Assembly: GCF_000472865.1 (NCBI RefSeq)
Contig: NZ_AXAP01000008.1
Span: 1-64,000, forward strand
Source of the DNA: Bradyrhizobium elkanii WSM2783
GTDB lineage: Bacteria > Pseudomonadota > Alphaproteobacteria > Rhizobiales > Xanthobacteraceae
Length of the DNA stretch: 64,000 bases
Direction: 5' to 3'
In this document: positions 1 to 9,237 of the stretch, one piece after another
Layout of the letters: the number at the start of each line of letters is the position of its first letter
Numbering within the stretch: position 1 is the stretch's first letter
Program-made: the position numbers and the translations under genes
Notes under the pieces: model-generated
Told to the model about the DNA's origin: nothing
What the model saw: only the letters and a program-made list of their open reading frames with translations
Databases searched by the model: none

Positions 1-131
1 TCGATATCGACCGCTCGCAGTTCGACCTGGTCGCGCACCGGCTCGCGCAGCCGCGGCGCACCGCGCCGCACTGCTTCGGCCCGTGGCTCCGCTTGTTCCG
101 GCAGCTCTCCAAACAACTCGTCACCAGCCAT
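1..131 (-). CDS. transposase, N-terminal fragment (IS1182-like), runs off window
   Basis: Reading the minus strand from an ATG at 131 gives MAGDELFGELPEQAEPRAEA, followed by a stretch with LREPVRDQVELRAVDI, and the frame is still open at the window edge. The N-terminus resembles IS1182-type DDE transposases as I remember them from rhizobia; the catalytic domain lies outside, so the family call is tentative. An AGGAGG sits 6 nt before this ATG, which favours it over the adjacent ATG at 134. Only about 43 residues are visible, so it cannot be said whether the element is intact. Confidence 0.55.
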   Translation of the reverse strand, partial: MAGDELFGELPEQAEPRAEAVRRGAPRLREPVRDQVELRAVDI

Positions 132-207
132 CATCCCCCTCCTGCAAATCAATCCGCGAAGAGAATCACAGCTGCCACGCGCCCGATATAAAAAGATTCA
201 CAGTCTC

Positions 208-293
208 GTAGGGTGGGCAAGGCGCGTTAGCGCCGTGCCCACCACCAAGTGTTCGCTCGTAATGGTGGGCAGGCTACGCTTTGCTCACCCTAC
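208..293. repeat. palindromic intergenic repeat (GTAGGGTGGGCA type)
   Basis: GTAGGGTGGGCAAGGCG at the left end is mirrored by CGCTTTGCTCACCCTAC at the right end, with an internal GGTGGGC/GCCCACC pair, so the unit can fold into a long cruciform or hairpin. It lies between the transposase fragment and the glycosyltransferase. The GTAGGGTGGGCAAAG motif is a widespread short interspersed repeat in Bradyrhizobium-type genomes. Confidence 0.7.
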
Positions 294-311
294 GGCATCT
301 CCGCTCTTCCC

Positions 312-1382
312 TCACTCCGCGCTTGCGACCAGCTTGATGCGCGGCTCGGCCGCTTCCATCAGGTCACGATAACAGTTGAGATAGTCGAGCGCCATGCGGC
401 GCGCGGTGAAGCGGGTCTCGAACCGCTTACGGATCGTCTGCCGGCTCAGCGCCGGAAGCCGGCCGACCGCGCCGACGGCGCTGGTCTCATCCTCGACGAT
501 GAAGCCGGTCAGGCCATCCTCGATGATCTCCGGCACCGAGCCGCGGTTGAAGGCGATGACCGGCGTGCCGCAGGCCATGGCCTCGATCATCACTAGGCCG
601 AACGGCTCCGGCCAGTCGATCGGCAGCAACAGGGCGATGGCGCCGCTCAGGAACTCCGGCTTCTCGCGGTCGCTGATTTCGCCGATGAAATCTACCAGGG
701 GGTTGTCCACGATCAGCGGACGGATGACCGCCTCGTAATATTCCTGGTCGGCGCGGTCGACCTTTGCCGCCATTTTCAAGGGGATGCCGCAGCGCATCGC
801 GATCTTGATGGCGCGGTCGACCCCCTTTTCCGGCGCGATGCGGCCGAGCACCGCCAGATAGGACGGGTTGACCGCCTGCGGCGTCAGCAGGTTCTCCGGC
901 AGGCCGTGATGGATCGTCTTCACCCAATTCGCCTGTGGCACCGGACGGCGCTGGGCGTTGGAGATCGAGATCACCGGCACCTCCGGGAACGTATCGAACA
1001 CCGGTTGGTGCTCGGGAAGGTCCAGCCGGCCGTGCAGAGTGGTCACGAACGGCGTCGGCTGCCGCTGGAACAGCGACCACGGATAATAATCCAGATGGAA
1101 GTGGAGGAAGTCGAACTCCTCCTGATCGCATTTCTGTCGGACGCGCTCGAGCAGCACCATGTGCAGCGCGTTGGGATCGCGGACCGATCCATCCAGCCGC
1201 AATGCTTTCGGCCAGGTCGCCTCCAGCTTGCCCGAGGTCTGCGAGTCCCCACTGGCAAACAGGGTAACGTCGTGGCCTAGCGTGACCAGTTCTTCAGTCA
1301 GCCAGTGCACGACCCGTTCCGTCCCGCCATAGAGCTTCGGGGGAACAGCCTCCGTCAGTGGCGCAACCTGCGCGATGCGCAT
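312..1382 (-). CDS. glycosyltransferase family 4 (GT-B fold)
   Basis: The protein has 356 residues. It starts with MRIAQVAPLTEAVPPKLYGG, the beta-strand and glycine-rich loop of the GT4 N-terminal Rossmann domain (YGGTERVVHWLTEEL). The C-terminal domain has the donor-binding features LGRIAPEKGVDRAI and PEPFGLVMIEAMACGTPVIAFNRGSVPEII, i.e. the E-x7-E motif of retaining GT-B enzymes. It probably transfers a sugar from a nucleotide-sugar donor; the acceptor is unknown. The ATG at 1382 is chosen because AGAGGAG precedes it; a longer open frame to 1559 has no such site and a non-conserved extension. The neighbouring debranching-type enzyme and glycogen synthase suggest a role in glycan or glycogen metabolism, but that is inference. 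Confidence 0.85.
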   Translation of the reverse strand: MRIAQVAPLTEAVPPKLYGGTERVVHWLTEELVTLGHDVTLFASGDSQTSGKLEATWPKALRLDGSVRDPNALHMVLLERVRQKCDQEEFDFLHFHLDYYPWSLFQRQPTPFVTTLHGRLDLPEHQPVFDTFPEVPVISISNAQRRPVPQANWVKTIHHGLPENLLTPQAVNPSYLAVLGRIAPEKGVDRAIKIAMRCGIPLKMAAKVDRADQEYYEAVIRPLIVDNPLVDFIGEISDREKPEFLSGAIALLLPIDWPEPFGLVMIEAMACGTPVIAFNRGSVPEIIEDGLTGFIVEDETSAVGAVGRLPALSRQTIRKRFETRFTARRMALDYLNCYRDLMEAAEPRIKLVASAE

Positions 1383-1693
1383 GCTTTCGTCTCCTCTGTG
1401 TGATGTGGGATAATCAAGCCCAACCCCATTTGTCCGGCACCGGCATGCCGTAACGGGAACGTTCCCGCACGTGCGAAGTTCCTTTGCTGTGTGGGTCGTT
1501 CTTTCTTCCTTCACAGTGTGGTCTTGCTGATGCCATTTGCCGCGAACAAATTTTCGCAACTATCGGTGCTGCAGAATTGTTGCGCAGTGATGGCTTCGCG
1601 GTACGAAACATCGATCACTGTCCCTCACGGAATCGTGTGCGGGGCGGTTCACTAAGAAATTCACCTTGCTGCTCAACAGGTTTGCAGGCGCAC
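1383..1693. promoter_or_regulatory. divergent promoter region with perfect palindromes
   Basis: This 311-nt gap separates the divergent glycosyltransferase and ABC exporter and should hold both promoters. It contains a perfect 10-bp palindrome CGGCATGCCG (1441-1450) and, 4 nt further on, a perfect 12-bp palindrome GGGAACGTTCCC (1455-1466). Both lie within 90 nt of the glycosyltransferase start and are plausible operator sites. I see no convincing -35/-10 pair and no open frame that looks like a gene. Confidence 0.4.
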
Positions 1694-3457
1694 ATGGACA
1701 ATCTTTCAGGATACGCGCACCGCCCCTTTCCTTTTGTGCTGCGCTATCTGCGGCGGCGGCCCGCATCACACGCCGTAATATTGGGGTGTGTTCTCGGTGC
1801 GGTTGCCTGCTCCGTAGGCACGCAGTACGGGGTGAAGAACCTCGTCGACAGCCTATCGGGCGGTCCGGCTCAGGCCGGCGGCGTATGGCTGGCATTCGTT
1901 CTGCTCATGTCACTGATCGCGGCAGATAATTTTCTGTGGCGGATCGCAAGCTGGATCGCGAGCTACGCTTTCGTCGGCGTCACCGGCGATCTTAGGCGCG
2001 ACCTGTTCCGCCACCTCACCGGTCATGCGCCGAGCTACTTTACCGATCGCCTGCCAGGCATGTTGACCAGCCGGATCACCGCGACCTCGAACGCGGTCTA
2101 TACGGTCGAGAACATGTTTGTCTGGAACGTGCTGCCGCCGTGTGTTGCGACCTTCGCCGCGATCGCACTGATCGGGACCGTAAGCCTGACCATGTCGGCG
2201 GTGCTGATCGTCATTGCGGGAACCATGGTGTTCGCGATGTTCCGCATGGCAGCCGCCGGCCGGCCGCTGCACGATGATTATGCCGACAAGGCGGCCGCCG
2301 TGGATGGCGAGATGGTCGACGTCATCAACAACATGCCGCTGGTGCGGGCGTTCTGCGGATTGAGCTTCGAGCACGCCCGGTTCGACGCGACCGTGGACCG
2401 GGAACTGACCGCCCGGGGCCGCAGCCTGCGCTACCTCGAAAAGCTGCGGCTCACTCATGCGGCGGTGACGGTGGTCCTCACCATCTGCATGCTAGCGTGG
2501 GCGGTCAACCTTTGGCAGCAGGGCGCCGCCACCACCGGCGACGTCGTGCTGGTCTGCACGCTCGGGATCTGCATCCTGAGCGCGACGCGCGATCTGGCCG
2601 TGGCGCTGGTCGATGCCACCCAGCATGTCGCCCGCCTGATGGAGGCGCTCGCGACGCTGCTGACCCCGCATGAACTGAAGGATCACCCGGAGGCCGAGGC
2701 GTTGATCAAGAGCGGGGCTGCGATCGCCTTCAATAACATCTCGTTCCAATACCCCGGCGGCATGCAGGTGTTCGACAAGTTCAACCTGCGTATCCAGCCC
2801 GGTCAACGGGTCGGGCTGGTCGGGCAATCCGGCGGCGGCAAATCGACGCTGTTCACGCTGCTGCAGCGCTTCTACGACGTGGAGCGCGGCAGCATCACCA
2901 TCGACGGCCAGGATATTGCGCGGGTCACGCAGCAGAGCCTGCGCGAGGCGATCTCGGTGGTGCCGCAGGACATCTCGCTGTTCCACCGCTCGATCATGGA
3001 AAACATCCGCTACGGACGGCCGAACGCGACCGACGACGAGGTGCTCCGCGCGGCGATCGCAGCGCGCTGCGACTTCATCGAGAATTTACCGGAGGGTATG
3101 GATACCATCGTCGGCGACCGGGGCGTCAAGGTGTCGGGCGGGCAGCGCCAGCGCATCGCAATCGCCCGTGCGTTCCTGAAAGACGCGCCGATCCTTCTGC
3201 TCGATGAAGCGACCGCGGCGCTTGACAGCGAGTCCGAGGAGGCCATACGTGAAGCGCTGTCGCGCCTGATGCGCGGGCGCACCGTGGTCGCGATCGCCCA
3301 TCGCCTGGCCACGCTGCGCAGCTTCGATCGTGTGGTCGTGCTGCAGGGCGGCCGCATCGTCGAGGACGGGCCGCCCGATATCCTCGTGCAGGGCAGGGGG
3401 CCATACCGCGAACTGGTGGTGCGCGAAATGGGCCGCCTCGCCAGCCAGGCTGCCTGA
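1694..3457 (+). CDS. ABC transporter, fused permease and ATPase (MsbA/exporter type)
   Basis: A 587-residue half-transporter: an N-terminal six-helix membrane domain followed by a nucleotide-binding domain. Walker A (GQSGGGKST) lies near 2823-2850, the signature VSGGQRQRIAIARAFL follows, then Walker B ILLLDEATAALDSESE and the H-loop AHRLATLRSFDRVVVL. This order and length fit homodimeric exporters of lipids, drugs or polysaccharide precursors. The start at 1694 (MDNLSGYAHRPF) places the first helix normally; the upstream in-frame extension is not membrane-like and overlaps the promoter region. The substrate is unknown; the divergent glycosyltransferase makes a glycan or glycolipid conceivable. 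Confidence 0.85.
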   Translation: MDNLSGYAHRPFPFVLRYLRRRPASHAVILGCVLGAVACSVGTQYGVKNLVDSLSGGPAQAGGVWLAFVLLMSLIAADNFLWRIASWIASYAFVGVTGDLRRDLFRHLTGHAPSYFTDRLPGMLTSRITATSNAVYTVENMFVWNVLPPCVATFAAIALIGTVSLTMSAVLIVIAGTMVFAMFRMAAAGRPLHDDYADKAAAVDGEMVDVINNMPLVRAFCGLSFEHARFDATVDRELTARGRSLRYLEKLRLTHAAVTVVLTICMLAWAVNLWQQGAATTGDVVLVCTLGICILSATRDLAVALVDATQHVARLMEALATLLTPHELKDHPEAEALIKSGAAIAFNNISFQYPGGMQVFDKFNLRIQPGQRVGLVGQSGGGKSTLFTLLQRFYDVERGSITIDGQDIARVTQQSLREAISVVPQDISLFHRSIMENIRYGRPNATDDEVLRAAIAARCDFIENLPEGMDTIVGDRGVKVSGGQRQRIAIARAFLKDAPILLLDEATAALDSESEEAIREALSRLMRGRTVVAIAHRLATLRSFDRVVVLQGGRIVEDGPPDILVQGRGPYRELVVREMGRLASQAA

Positions 3458-3521
3458 TCCACAATAGTTGCGTATAGTCAGCGTCCATCGCAAACCCGAG
3501 AGAGAGGCGCTCGAGGTCTAA

Positions 3522-5723
3522 ATGGCAGCGGAGATCGTTACGCAGATTTCGACCGTGCGTGTCGTCGAGCAAATCGCGGAATCGCCCTTCTACATTCCGA
3601 TGACCGGTCCCGCCGCGAGGCCGCGGCGGTCGCTTAAGCATGACGACACGTTCATCGTGCTCGACAGCCATGGCGACATCGGCGCTTCCGCCGGCGGACC
3701 CGACGGCCTGTTCAACGCCGATACGCGCTATCTCGCGCGGCTGGAAATGGTGCTCGACGACGTGCAGCCGCTGTTGCTCGGCTCGAATCTGCGCGACGAC
3801 AACTCGGCGCTGACTGTCGATCTCACCAATTCCGACGTCTATCGGGGCGGCCGGCTGATGCTGCAGAAGGACACGCTGCACATCGTGCGCTCGATCTTCC
3901 TCTGGCGCGGCACCGCCTATCAGCGCATCGGTCTGCAAAATCACGGCGATCGGCTGGCGAGCTTCGATCTCACCTTGCTGTTCGACAATGATTTTGCTGA
4001 TCTGTTCGAAGTGCGCGGCGAGCGCCGGCCCCGGCGTGGCGTAGGCTCGAGCAGGTTGCTCGGCCCGACCGACGTCGTGCTCGAATATGTCGGACTGGAC
4101 GAACAGTCACGGATCACGGCGCTGCATTTCGATCCCAAGCCGACGCGGCTCGCGGTCAATGCCGCGACCTATCATTTCGAACTGGAGCCCAAGGCGGTCA
4201 CCTCGCTGTTCATCGCGGTGTCCTGCAACAAGCCGGTCATGCACAAGCCGGTGCCGTTCTTTCGCGGGCTGCTCGCGCACCGCCGTGAGATGCGGCGCTC
4301 GACGGCTGGTGCAGCCAGCATCGAGACCTCGAACAACATCTTCAACGAGGTGCTGTGCCAGGCAATGGCCGACCTCAACATGCTGATGACGGAGACGCCG
4401 CAGGGCCGCTATCCCTATGCCGGCATCCCCTGGTACTCCACGACGTTCGGCCGCGATGGATTGATCACCGCGTTGCAGATGCTGTGGATCGATCCGCGCA
4501 TCGCCAAAGGCGTCTTGAAGCGGCTTGCGTTCTTCCAGGCCAAGAGCGTCGATCCGCTTTCCGATGCCGAGCCCGGAAAGATCCTGCATGAGATGCGCGG
4601 CGGCGAGATGGCGGCGCTGCGCGAGGTGCCGTTCGCGCAATATTACGGCAGCGTCGATTCGACGCCGCTGTTCGTGCTGCTGGCCGGCCATTATTTCGAG
4701 CGCACCGGAGACGAAGCGACGCTTGCGGAACTCTGGCCCTCGATCGAGGCGGCGCTGCAATGGATCGACGGCCCCGGCGATCCCGATGGCGACGGTTTCA
4801 TCGAATATCAGCGCGCGACGGAGCAGGGCCTCGCCAACCAGGGCTGGAAGGACTCCTACGACGCCATCTTCCATGCCGACGGCAGGCTCGCGGAGGGCTA
4901 CATCGCGCTCTGTGAAGTGCAGGGCTATGTGTTCGCGGCCAAGCGGCTGCTGGCCAGGGTGGCGCGCCGGCTCGGCTATGCCGACAGGGCAGAGAAGCTC
5001 GACGAAGAGGCCGAGACGCTGCGCCAGCGCTTCGAGGACGCCTTCTGGTGCGAGGAACTCGGAACCTATGCGCTGGCGCTCGACGGCAAGAAGGAACCCT
5101 GCCGGGTGCGGACCTCGAATGCCGGCCAGCTCCTGTTCACCGGCATCGTGCGCGAAGACCGCGCGCGGCTGGTCGCAGCCGACCTGATGAGCCAGAGCTT
5201 CTTCTCGGGCTGGGGCATCCGCACGGTCGGCAGGAACGAGGTCCGTTACAACCCGATGTCCTATCACGATGGCTCGATCTGGCCGCACGACAATGCGCTG
5301 ATCGCGCTCGGCTTCGCGCGCTACGGGCTGAAACACTCAGTGGCGCACCTGTTCAAGGGGCTGTTCGACGCCGCCAGCTACATGGATCTCCGGCGTTTGC
5401 CCGAACTGTTCTGTGGGTTCCAGCGCGAAAGGCGGCGCGGACCGGTGCTCTATCCGGTAGCCTGTGCGCCGCAGGCTTGGGCGAGTGCGACCCCCTTCAC
5501 GCTGGTGGAGGCGGCGCTGGGGCTCGAATTCGACGCCGCGCGCGGCGAGATCAGGCTGCGCGATCCGCGCTTGCCGGAATTCCTAAATGAGGCGATCCTG
5601 CGCGACCTGCAGCTCGGCGCCTCCAGCGTCGATCTGCGAGTCCGCCGCCATGATGGCGAAGTATCGCTGGAAGTGCTGCGTACACGCGGTCAAATCCAGG
5701 TGTCGATCGTGCTGACGCATTGA
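3522..5723 (+). CDS. amylo-alpha-1,6-glucosidase / glycogen-debranching family protein
   Basis: A 733-residue protein. The N-terminal part (SLKHDDTFIVLDSHGDIGASAGGPDGLFNADTRYLARLEM) is the beta-rich bacterial debranching-enzyme N-terminal domain. The rest is an (alpha/alpha)6 toroid like GH63/GH133 enzymes, with YPYAGIPWYSTTFGRDGLIT, a tract ending in GLANQGWKDSYDAIFHADG, and NPMSYHDGSIWPHDNALIA, the usual places of the catalytic acids. It probably hydrolyses alpha-1,6 branch points or a related alpha-glucan. It lies 64 nt after the ABC exporter on the same strand, before the PRC-barrel and MFS genes, and upstream of a convergent glycogen synthase. The exact substrate is uncertain; Bradyrhizobium annotations usually say only amylo-alpha-1,6-glucosidase. 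Confidence 0.85.
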   Translation: MAAEIVTQISTVRVVEQIAESPFYIPMTGPAARPRRSLKHDDTFIVLDSHGDIGASAGGPDGLFNADTRYLARLEMVLDDVQPLLLGSNLRDDNSALTVDLTNSDVYRGGRLMLQKDTLHIVRSIFLWRGTAYQRIGLQNHGDRLASFDLTLLFDNDFADLFEVRGERRPRRGVGSSRLLGPTDVVLEYVGLDEQSRITALHFDPKPTRLAVNAATYHFELEPKAVTSLFIAVSCNKPVMHKPVPFFRGLLAHRREMRRSTAGAASIETSNNIFNEVLCQAMADLNMLMTETPQGRYPYAGIPWYSTTFGRDGLITALQMLWIDPRIAKGVLKRLAFFQAKSVDPLSDAEPGKILHEMRGGEMAALREVPFAQYYGSVDSTPLFVLLAGHYFERTGDEATLAELWPSIEAALQWIDGPGDPDGDGFIEYQRATEQGLANQGWKDSYDAIFHADGRLAEGYIALCEVQGYVFAAKRLLARVARRLGYADRAEKLDEEAETLRQRFEDAFWCEELGTYALALDGKKEPCRVRTSNAGQLLFTGIVREDRARLVAADLMSQSFFSGWGIRTVGRNEVRYNPMSYHDGSIWPHDNALIALGFARYGLKHSVAHLFKGLFDAASYMDLRRLPELFCGFQRERRRGPVLYPVACAPQAWASATPFTLVEAALGLEFDAARGEIRLRDPRLPEFLNEAILRDLQLGASSVDLRVRRHDGEVSLEVLRTRGQIQVSIVLTH

Positions 5724-5769
5724 ATGTCGGCCAGAATGTTTAGCTTTATTCCTGGATTGGAGGCCCCCG

Positions 5770-6249
5770 ATGTGGGCGAACATGGCGATGACAATTATTG
5801 CCGCGGTCTTTGCCGCAATTGCGGCCGCCCAAGCGGCCGATGATCCGGCGGCACCGGCGCCGGCCAAACCCCCGGCTGCGCAAAAGGAACCGGCGCCTCC
5901 ACCCTCGGTGACGGTGATCGGTGCCAGGGATGCGCATGGCATTCTCGGACGCGACGTGCGCAGCGCCGCCAATGAGGACATGGGACGAATTGTCGACGTG
6001 ATCGTCGATCGCGAAGGCACCGTGCGCGCCGCTGTGATCGACTTCGGCGGCTTCCTCGGTGTCGGCAGCCGCAAGATCGTCGTTGACTGGAACGCACTGC
6101 ATTTCGGCCAGGTCGCCAACAAGAGCGACAGTATCACGCTCGAACTGAACAAGGAGCAGGTGAGCGCGGCGCCGGAATACAAGGAGGATACGCCTCTCAT
6201 CGTGCTCGGCGCTGCCGGCAGTTTGCGTCCATGGCAATATGACCATTAA
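5770..6249 (+). CDS. secreted PRC-barrel domain protein
   Basis: A 159-residue protein with a clear signal peptide (MWANMAMTIIAAVFAAIAAAQA) followed by a proline/alanine-rich linker (PAAPAPAKPPAAQKEPAPPP) and one PRC-barrel (ILGRDVRSAANEDMGRIVDVIVDREGTVRAAVIDFGGFLGVGSRKIVVDW). PRC-barrels are small beta-barrels used as RNA- or protein-binding or lipid-adjacent modules; a periplasmic one is common in rhizobia, but its job is unknown. It overlaps the next MFS gene by 11 nt, so the two are probably translationally coupled. Confidence 0.8.
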   Translation: MWANMAMTIIAAVFAAIAAAQAADDPAAPAPAKPPAAQKEPAPPPSVTVIGARDAHGILGRDVRSAANEDMGRIVDVIVDREGTVRAAVIDFGGFLGVGSRKIVVDWNALHFGQVANKSDSITLELNKEQVSAAPEYKEDTPLIVLGAAGSLRPWQYDH

Positions 6250-7582
6250 AGTCGGAGATACATTGATCGCTCGTCCCTCCTCTTTAGCGGACAGGATTGG
6301 CGGCGATCGCAGGCGGTCGACGGCGGACGATCACGGTGCGCCACTGGTTCCGGAGTTGCCGGCACCCGAGCCGTCGCGCAAGCCTTCATCCCAGAGCCAG
6401 CGCGGTTTAGACTGGTTCATCTTTTTCCTGGCCGATGTGCAGACCGGGTTCGGCCCGTTCGTGGCGGTCTATCTGACCACGCAGAAATGGACCCAGGTCG
6501 AGATCGGCTTCGTGCTCTCGATCGGCGGCATCATTGCGTTGCTGGGGCAGATGCCGGGCGGCGCCATCGTCGATGCGGCGCGCTCCGAAAAAATGGTCGC
6601 CGGGCTCGCGGTCGCGACCATCGGTTGCGCCGCGCTGGCCTATGCGGTGTGGCCGATCTTCCCGATCGTGGTGGCGGCAGCAACCCTGCACGCGCTCGCA
6701 AGCTGCGTGCTAGGGCCGGCGATCGCGGCGATCAGCCTCGGCTTGGTGGGGCCATATGCGATCAGCGAGCGGCTCGGGCGCAATGCCCGCTTCGCCTCGC
6801 TCGGCAACGGCTCGGCGGCGGCGCTGATGGGCGCCGCCGGGTATCTGATCTCGAGCCGTTCCGTGTTCCTGGTCACCTTCATCCTCGCGATACCGACCTT
6901 GATCGCGCTGTCGCGGATTCGCGAGAAGGAGATCGATATCGCGCAAGCCCATGGCGCTGTTGTCCGCGAGGTGCCCGACAAGAAAGCGACCAGCGTGTTC
7001 GCGCTGTGCAGCAAGCGGGCATTGCTGATCTTCGCCGTCAGCATGCTGCTGTTCCAACTCGCGAACGCGGCGATGCTGCCGCTGATGGCGGGCGTGGTGA
7101 CGATGCGATCCAGCCAGTGGGCGCCGGTGCTGATCGCGGCCTGCATCATCGTGCCGCAGGCGATCGTGGCGCTCGCCTCGCCTTCGGTCGGACGCAAGGC
7201 GCAGGCCTGGGGCCGGCGGCCGCTGCTCCTGCTCGCCTTCGGCGCGCTCGTGATCCGCGGCGTGCTGTTTGCGACTGTGCACGATCCCTATCTGCTGGTG
7301 GCCGTGCAGATCTTCGACGGCATTACCGCGGCGGTATTCAGCGTCATGGTGCCCTTGATCGTGGCGGACGTCGCCTTCGGCAGCGGGCATTTCAACCTGG
7401 CGCAGGGCATCATCGGCACCGCGGTCGGAATCGGCGCATCGCTGAGCACGGTGCTCGCCGGCTATGTCAGCGACAAGTTCGGCAGCAATATCGCGTTCCT
7501 GGGCCTCGCGGGCATCGCCTCGCTCGGCCTCCTGATGATCCTCTTGATCATGCCCGAGACGCGACGAACGGCGCCGGCGTGA
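6239..7582 (+). CDS. MFS transporter
   Basis: A 447-residue integral membrane protein. After a 50-residue hydrophilic N-terminus (MTIKVGDTLIARPSSLADRI) there are about 12 hydrophobic segments from FIFFLADVQTGFGPFVAVYL to LLMILLIMPET. The loop after helix 2 reads GGAIVDAARSEK, a degenerate MFS motif A. The hydrophilic cytoplasmic N-terminus is longer than usual; the start overlaps the PRC-barrel gene and an internal start is possible. The substrate cannot be deduced; the context suggests sugar or drug efflux. Confidence 0.8.
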   Translation: MTIKVGDTLIARPSSLADRIGGDRRRSTADDHGAPLVPELPAPEPSRKPSSQSQRGLDWFIFFLADVQTGFGPFVAVYLTTQKWTQVEIGFVLSIGGIIALLGQMPGGAIVDAARSEKMVAGLAVATIGCAALAYAVWPIFPIVVAAATLHALASCVLGPAIAAISLGLVGPYAISERLGRNARFASLGNGSAAALMGAAGYLISSRSVFLVTFILAIPTLIALSRIREKEIDIAQAHGAVVREVPDKKATSVFALCSKRALLIFAVSMLLFQLANAAMLPLMAGVVTMRSSQWAPVLIAACIIVPQAIVALASPSVGRKAQAWGRRPLLLLAFGALVIRGVLFATVHDPYLLVAVQIFDGITAAVFSVMVPLIVADVAFGSGHFNLAQGIIGTAVGIGASLSTVLAGYVSDKFGSNIAFLGLAGIASLGLLMILLIMPETRRTAPA

Positions 7583-7589
7583 GTCCCCA

Positions 7590-7677
7590 TAGCCCGGGTG
7601 AAGCGTAGCGTAACCCGGGGCGCCTGCATCAACATCCACCAGCGGTTCCGGGTTGTGCTGCGCTCCACCCGGACTAC
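7590..7677. repeat. palindromic intergenic repeat (TAGCCCGGGTGAAGCG type)
   Basis: TAGCCCGGGTGAAGCGTAGC on the left is imperfectly mirrored by GTGCTGCGCTCCACCCGGACTA on the right. It fills the gap between the convergent MFS and glgA genes, where it could also act as a bidirectional transcription stop. The same family occurs at 14453-14538 and 18328-18417. Confidence 0.7.
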
Positions 7678-7681
7678 GGCT

Positions 7682-9103
7682 CTACGCCTGCGGCAGCGCC
7701 AGCTTGCGATAGAGCGCGCCGTACAAGGCGGCCGAGATGCTCCAGCTAAAGCTCCGCGCCATGGCGCTGCGGCGCATGGCGTCGAGCCGGTCCTTGGCGA
7801 CGAACGCCTCGAACGCGCGGTGCACGCCGCCGAGGAAGGATTCCGCCGATGGCTGCGCGAACAGAAATCCAGTCTCGCCGTCCTGGATGGTCTCGGCCAG
7901 CCCGCCGGTCTGGTGGCCGATCGGCAGTGAGCCGAAGCGCTGCGCATACATCTGGCTCAGGCCGCAGGGCTCGAAGCGCGACGGCATCAGCGTGAAATCG
8001 CTGCCGGCAAAGATCCTTCGCGCCTGGGCGTCGTTGAAGCCGATCGCGACCCCGATCGCGTCCGGCCGCCGCCGGTGTGCTTCCACCAGGGCCTGCTCGA
8101 TTCCCGGCTCGCCGGAGCCGGTGACGACGATCTGCCCGCCGGCCGCGACGATCTTATCGGCCGCAGACAGCACCAGATCGACGCCCTTCTGGTGCACCAG
8201 GCGGGCGACCAGGCCGAACATCGGGCCGCGGGAGACGGCAAGGCCAAACTGCTTGCGGACGTAATCCGCATTGGCCTGCTTGCCGGCCCAGTCGCCGACA
8301 CCGAACTGCTGCGCGAGCTTGGCGTCAAAGCGCGGGTCCCAGCTCTCGTCGATGCCGTTGAGGATTCCGGTGAGCTGCGCGGCGTCGGAGCGGATGCGCA
8401 GCAGGCCCTCGAGCCCGCAGCCGAGCTCTGGCGTCGTGATCTCCTTGGCATAGGTCGCGCTGACGGTCGTCAGATGCGAAGCATAGACGATGCCGCCCTT
8501 GAGGAAGGACAGCTTGTCGTAGAACTCGAGCCCGTCGATGTGGAAGGAGCTTTCCGGCGCGCCAATCCGCCGCAACGAGTCTTTCGGGAAGAGTCCCTGA
8601 TACGCGAGATTGTGGATGGTCAGGATCGAGGGGATGCGCGCGCCGCGCCAGGCCAGATAGGCCGGCGCCAGCGCGGCCTGCCAGTCATTGGCGTGGACGA
8701 GGTCGGCTGCCCAATTCTTGTCCAGACTGCCTGCGGCGAGTTCTGCCGCGGCCGACGCGAATCGCCCGAAGCGGATGTCGTTGTCCGGCCAGTCGCGTCC
8801 GCTCTCGTCGCCGTAAGGGTTGCCCGGACGGTCATAGAGCTGTGGGCACAGCACGACGTAGACCGGCATGCCGTCGCGGGTCGAGGCGCGGCCGATCGAG
8901 CATGCGGGCATCTCCGCGAGCGGCGCGCATTCGCCAACGATTTCAATATGAGTGAGTTGCTCGACCACGTCCCGATATCCGGGGAGCATGATCCGGACAT
9001 CGCTCAGGGGACGCAGGGCTCTGGGAAGGGCGGCGGAAACAGCAGCAAGGCCGCCGACGCGGACGAAATCGTCCATTTCAGTGGTGATGAATAAGACCCT
9101 CAA
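7682..9103 (-). CDS. glgA: glycogen synthase (GT5)
   Basis: This 473-residue protein has the GT5 layout: an N-terminal domain MRVLFITTEMDDFVRVGGLA, in which the usual K-T/V-GGL loop reads RVGGL, then VHANDWQAAL, ILTIHNLAYQGLFPK, FLKGGIVYASHLTTVSATYA, and C-terminal GLVARLVHQKGVDLVL, LMPSRFEPCGLSQMYAQRFGSLPI. It would elongate alpha-1,4-glucan from ADP-glucose. I place the start at TTG 9103: GGAGCGAGG lies 7 nt upstream and the next residues match the family N-terminus; an in-frame TTG at 9121 lies within that Shine-Dalgarno region. It is longer than typical rhizobial GlgA matches only in loops. It is convergent with the PRC/MFS genes and close to a debranching-type enzyme. Confidence 0.85.
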   Translation of the reverse strand: MRVLFITTEMDDFVRVGGLAAVSAALPRALRPLSDVRIMLPGYRDVVEQLTHIEIVGECAPLAEMPACSIGRASTRDGMPVYVVLCPQLYDRPGNPYGDESGRDWPDNDIRFGRFASAAAELAAGSLDKNWAADLVHANDWQAALAPAYLAWRGARIPSILTIHNLAYQGLFPKDSLRRIGAPESSFHIDGLEFYDKLSFLKGGIVYASHLTTVSATYAKEITTPELGCGLEGLLRIRSDAAQLTGILNGIDESWDPRFDAKLAQQFGVGDWAGKQANADYVRKQFGLAVSRGPMFGLVARLVHQKGVDLVLSAADKIVAAGGQIVVTGSGEPGIEQALVEAHRRRPDAIGVAIGFNDAQARRIFAGSDFTLMPSRFEPCGLSQMYAQRFGSLPIGHQTGGLAETIQDGETGFLFAQPSAESFLGGVHRAFEAFVAKDRLDAMRRSAMARSFSWSISAALYGALYRKLALPQA

Positions 9104-9237
9104 AAAAGCGCCTCGCTCCAACCTGTAAACGACTATGCAAAAATGGTTCCAGTTTTCCTTTGACGAAAATCAACGGGCCCGCCCAGTCCGGTCTGGTTCA
9201 GACGCTTCCCTGCAGAAGCCGCTCCACCTTCTTGTTT

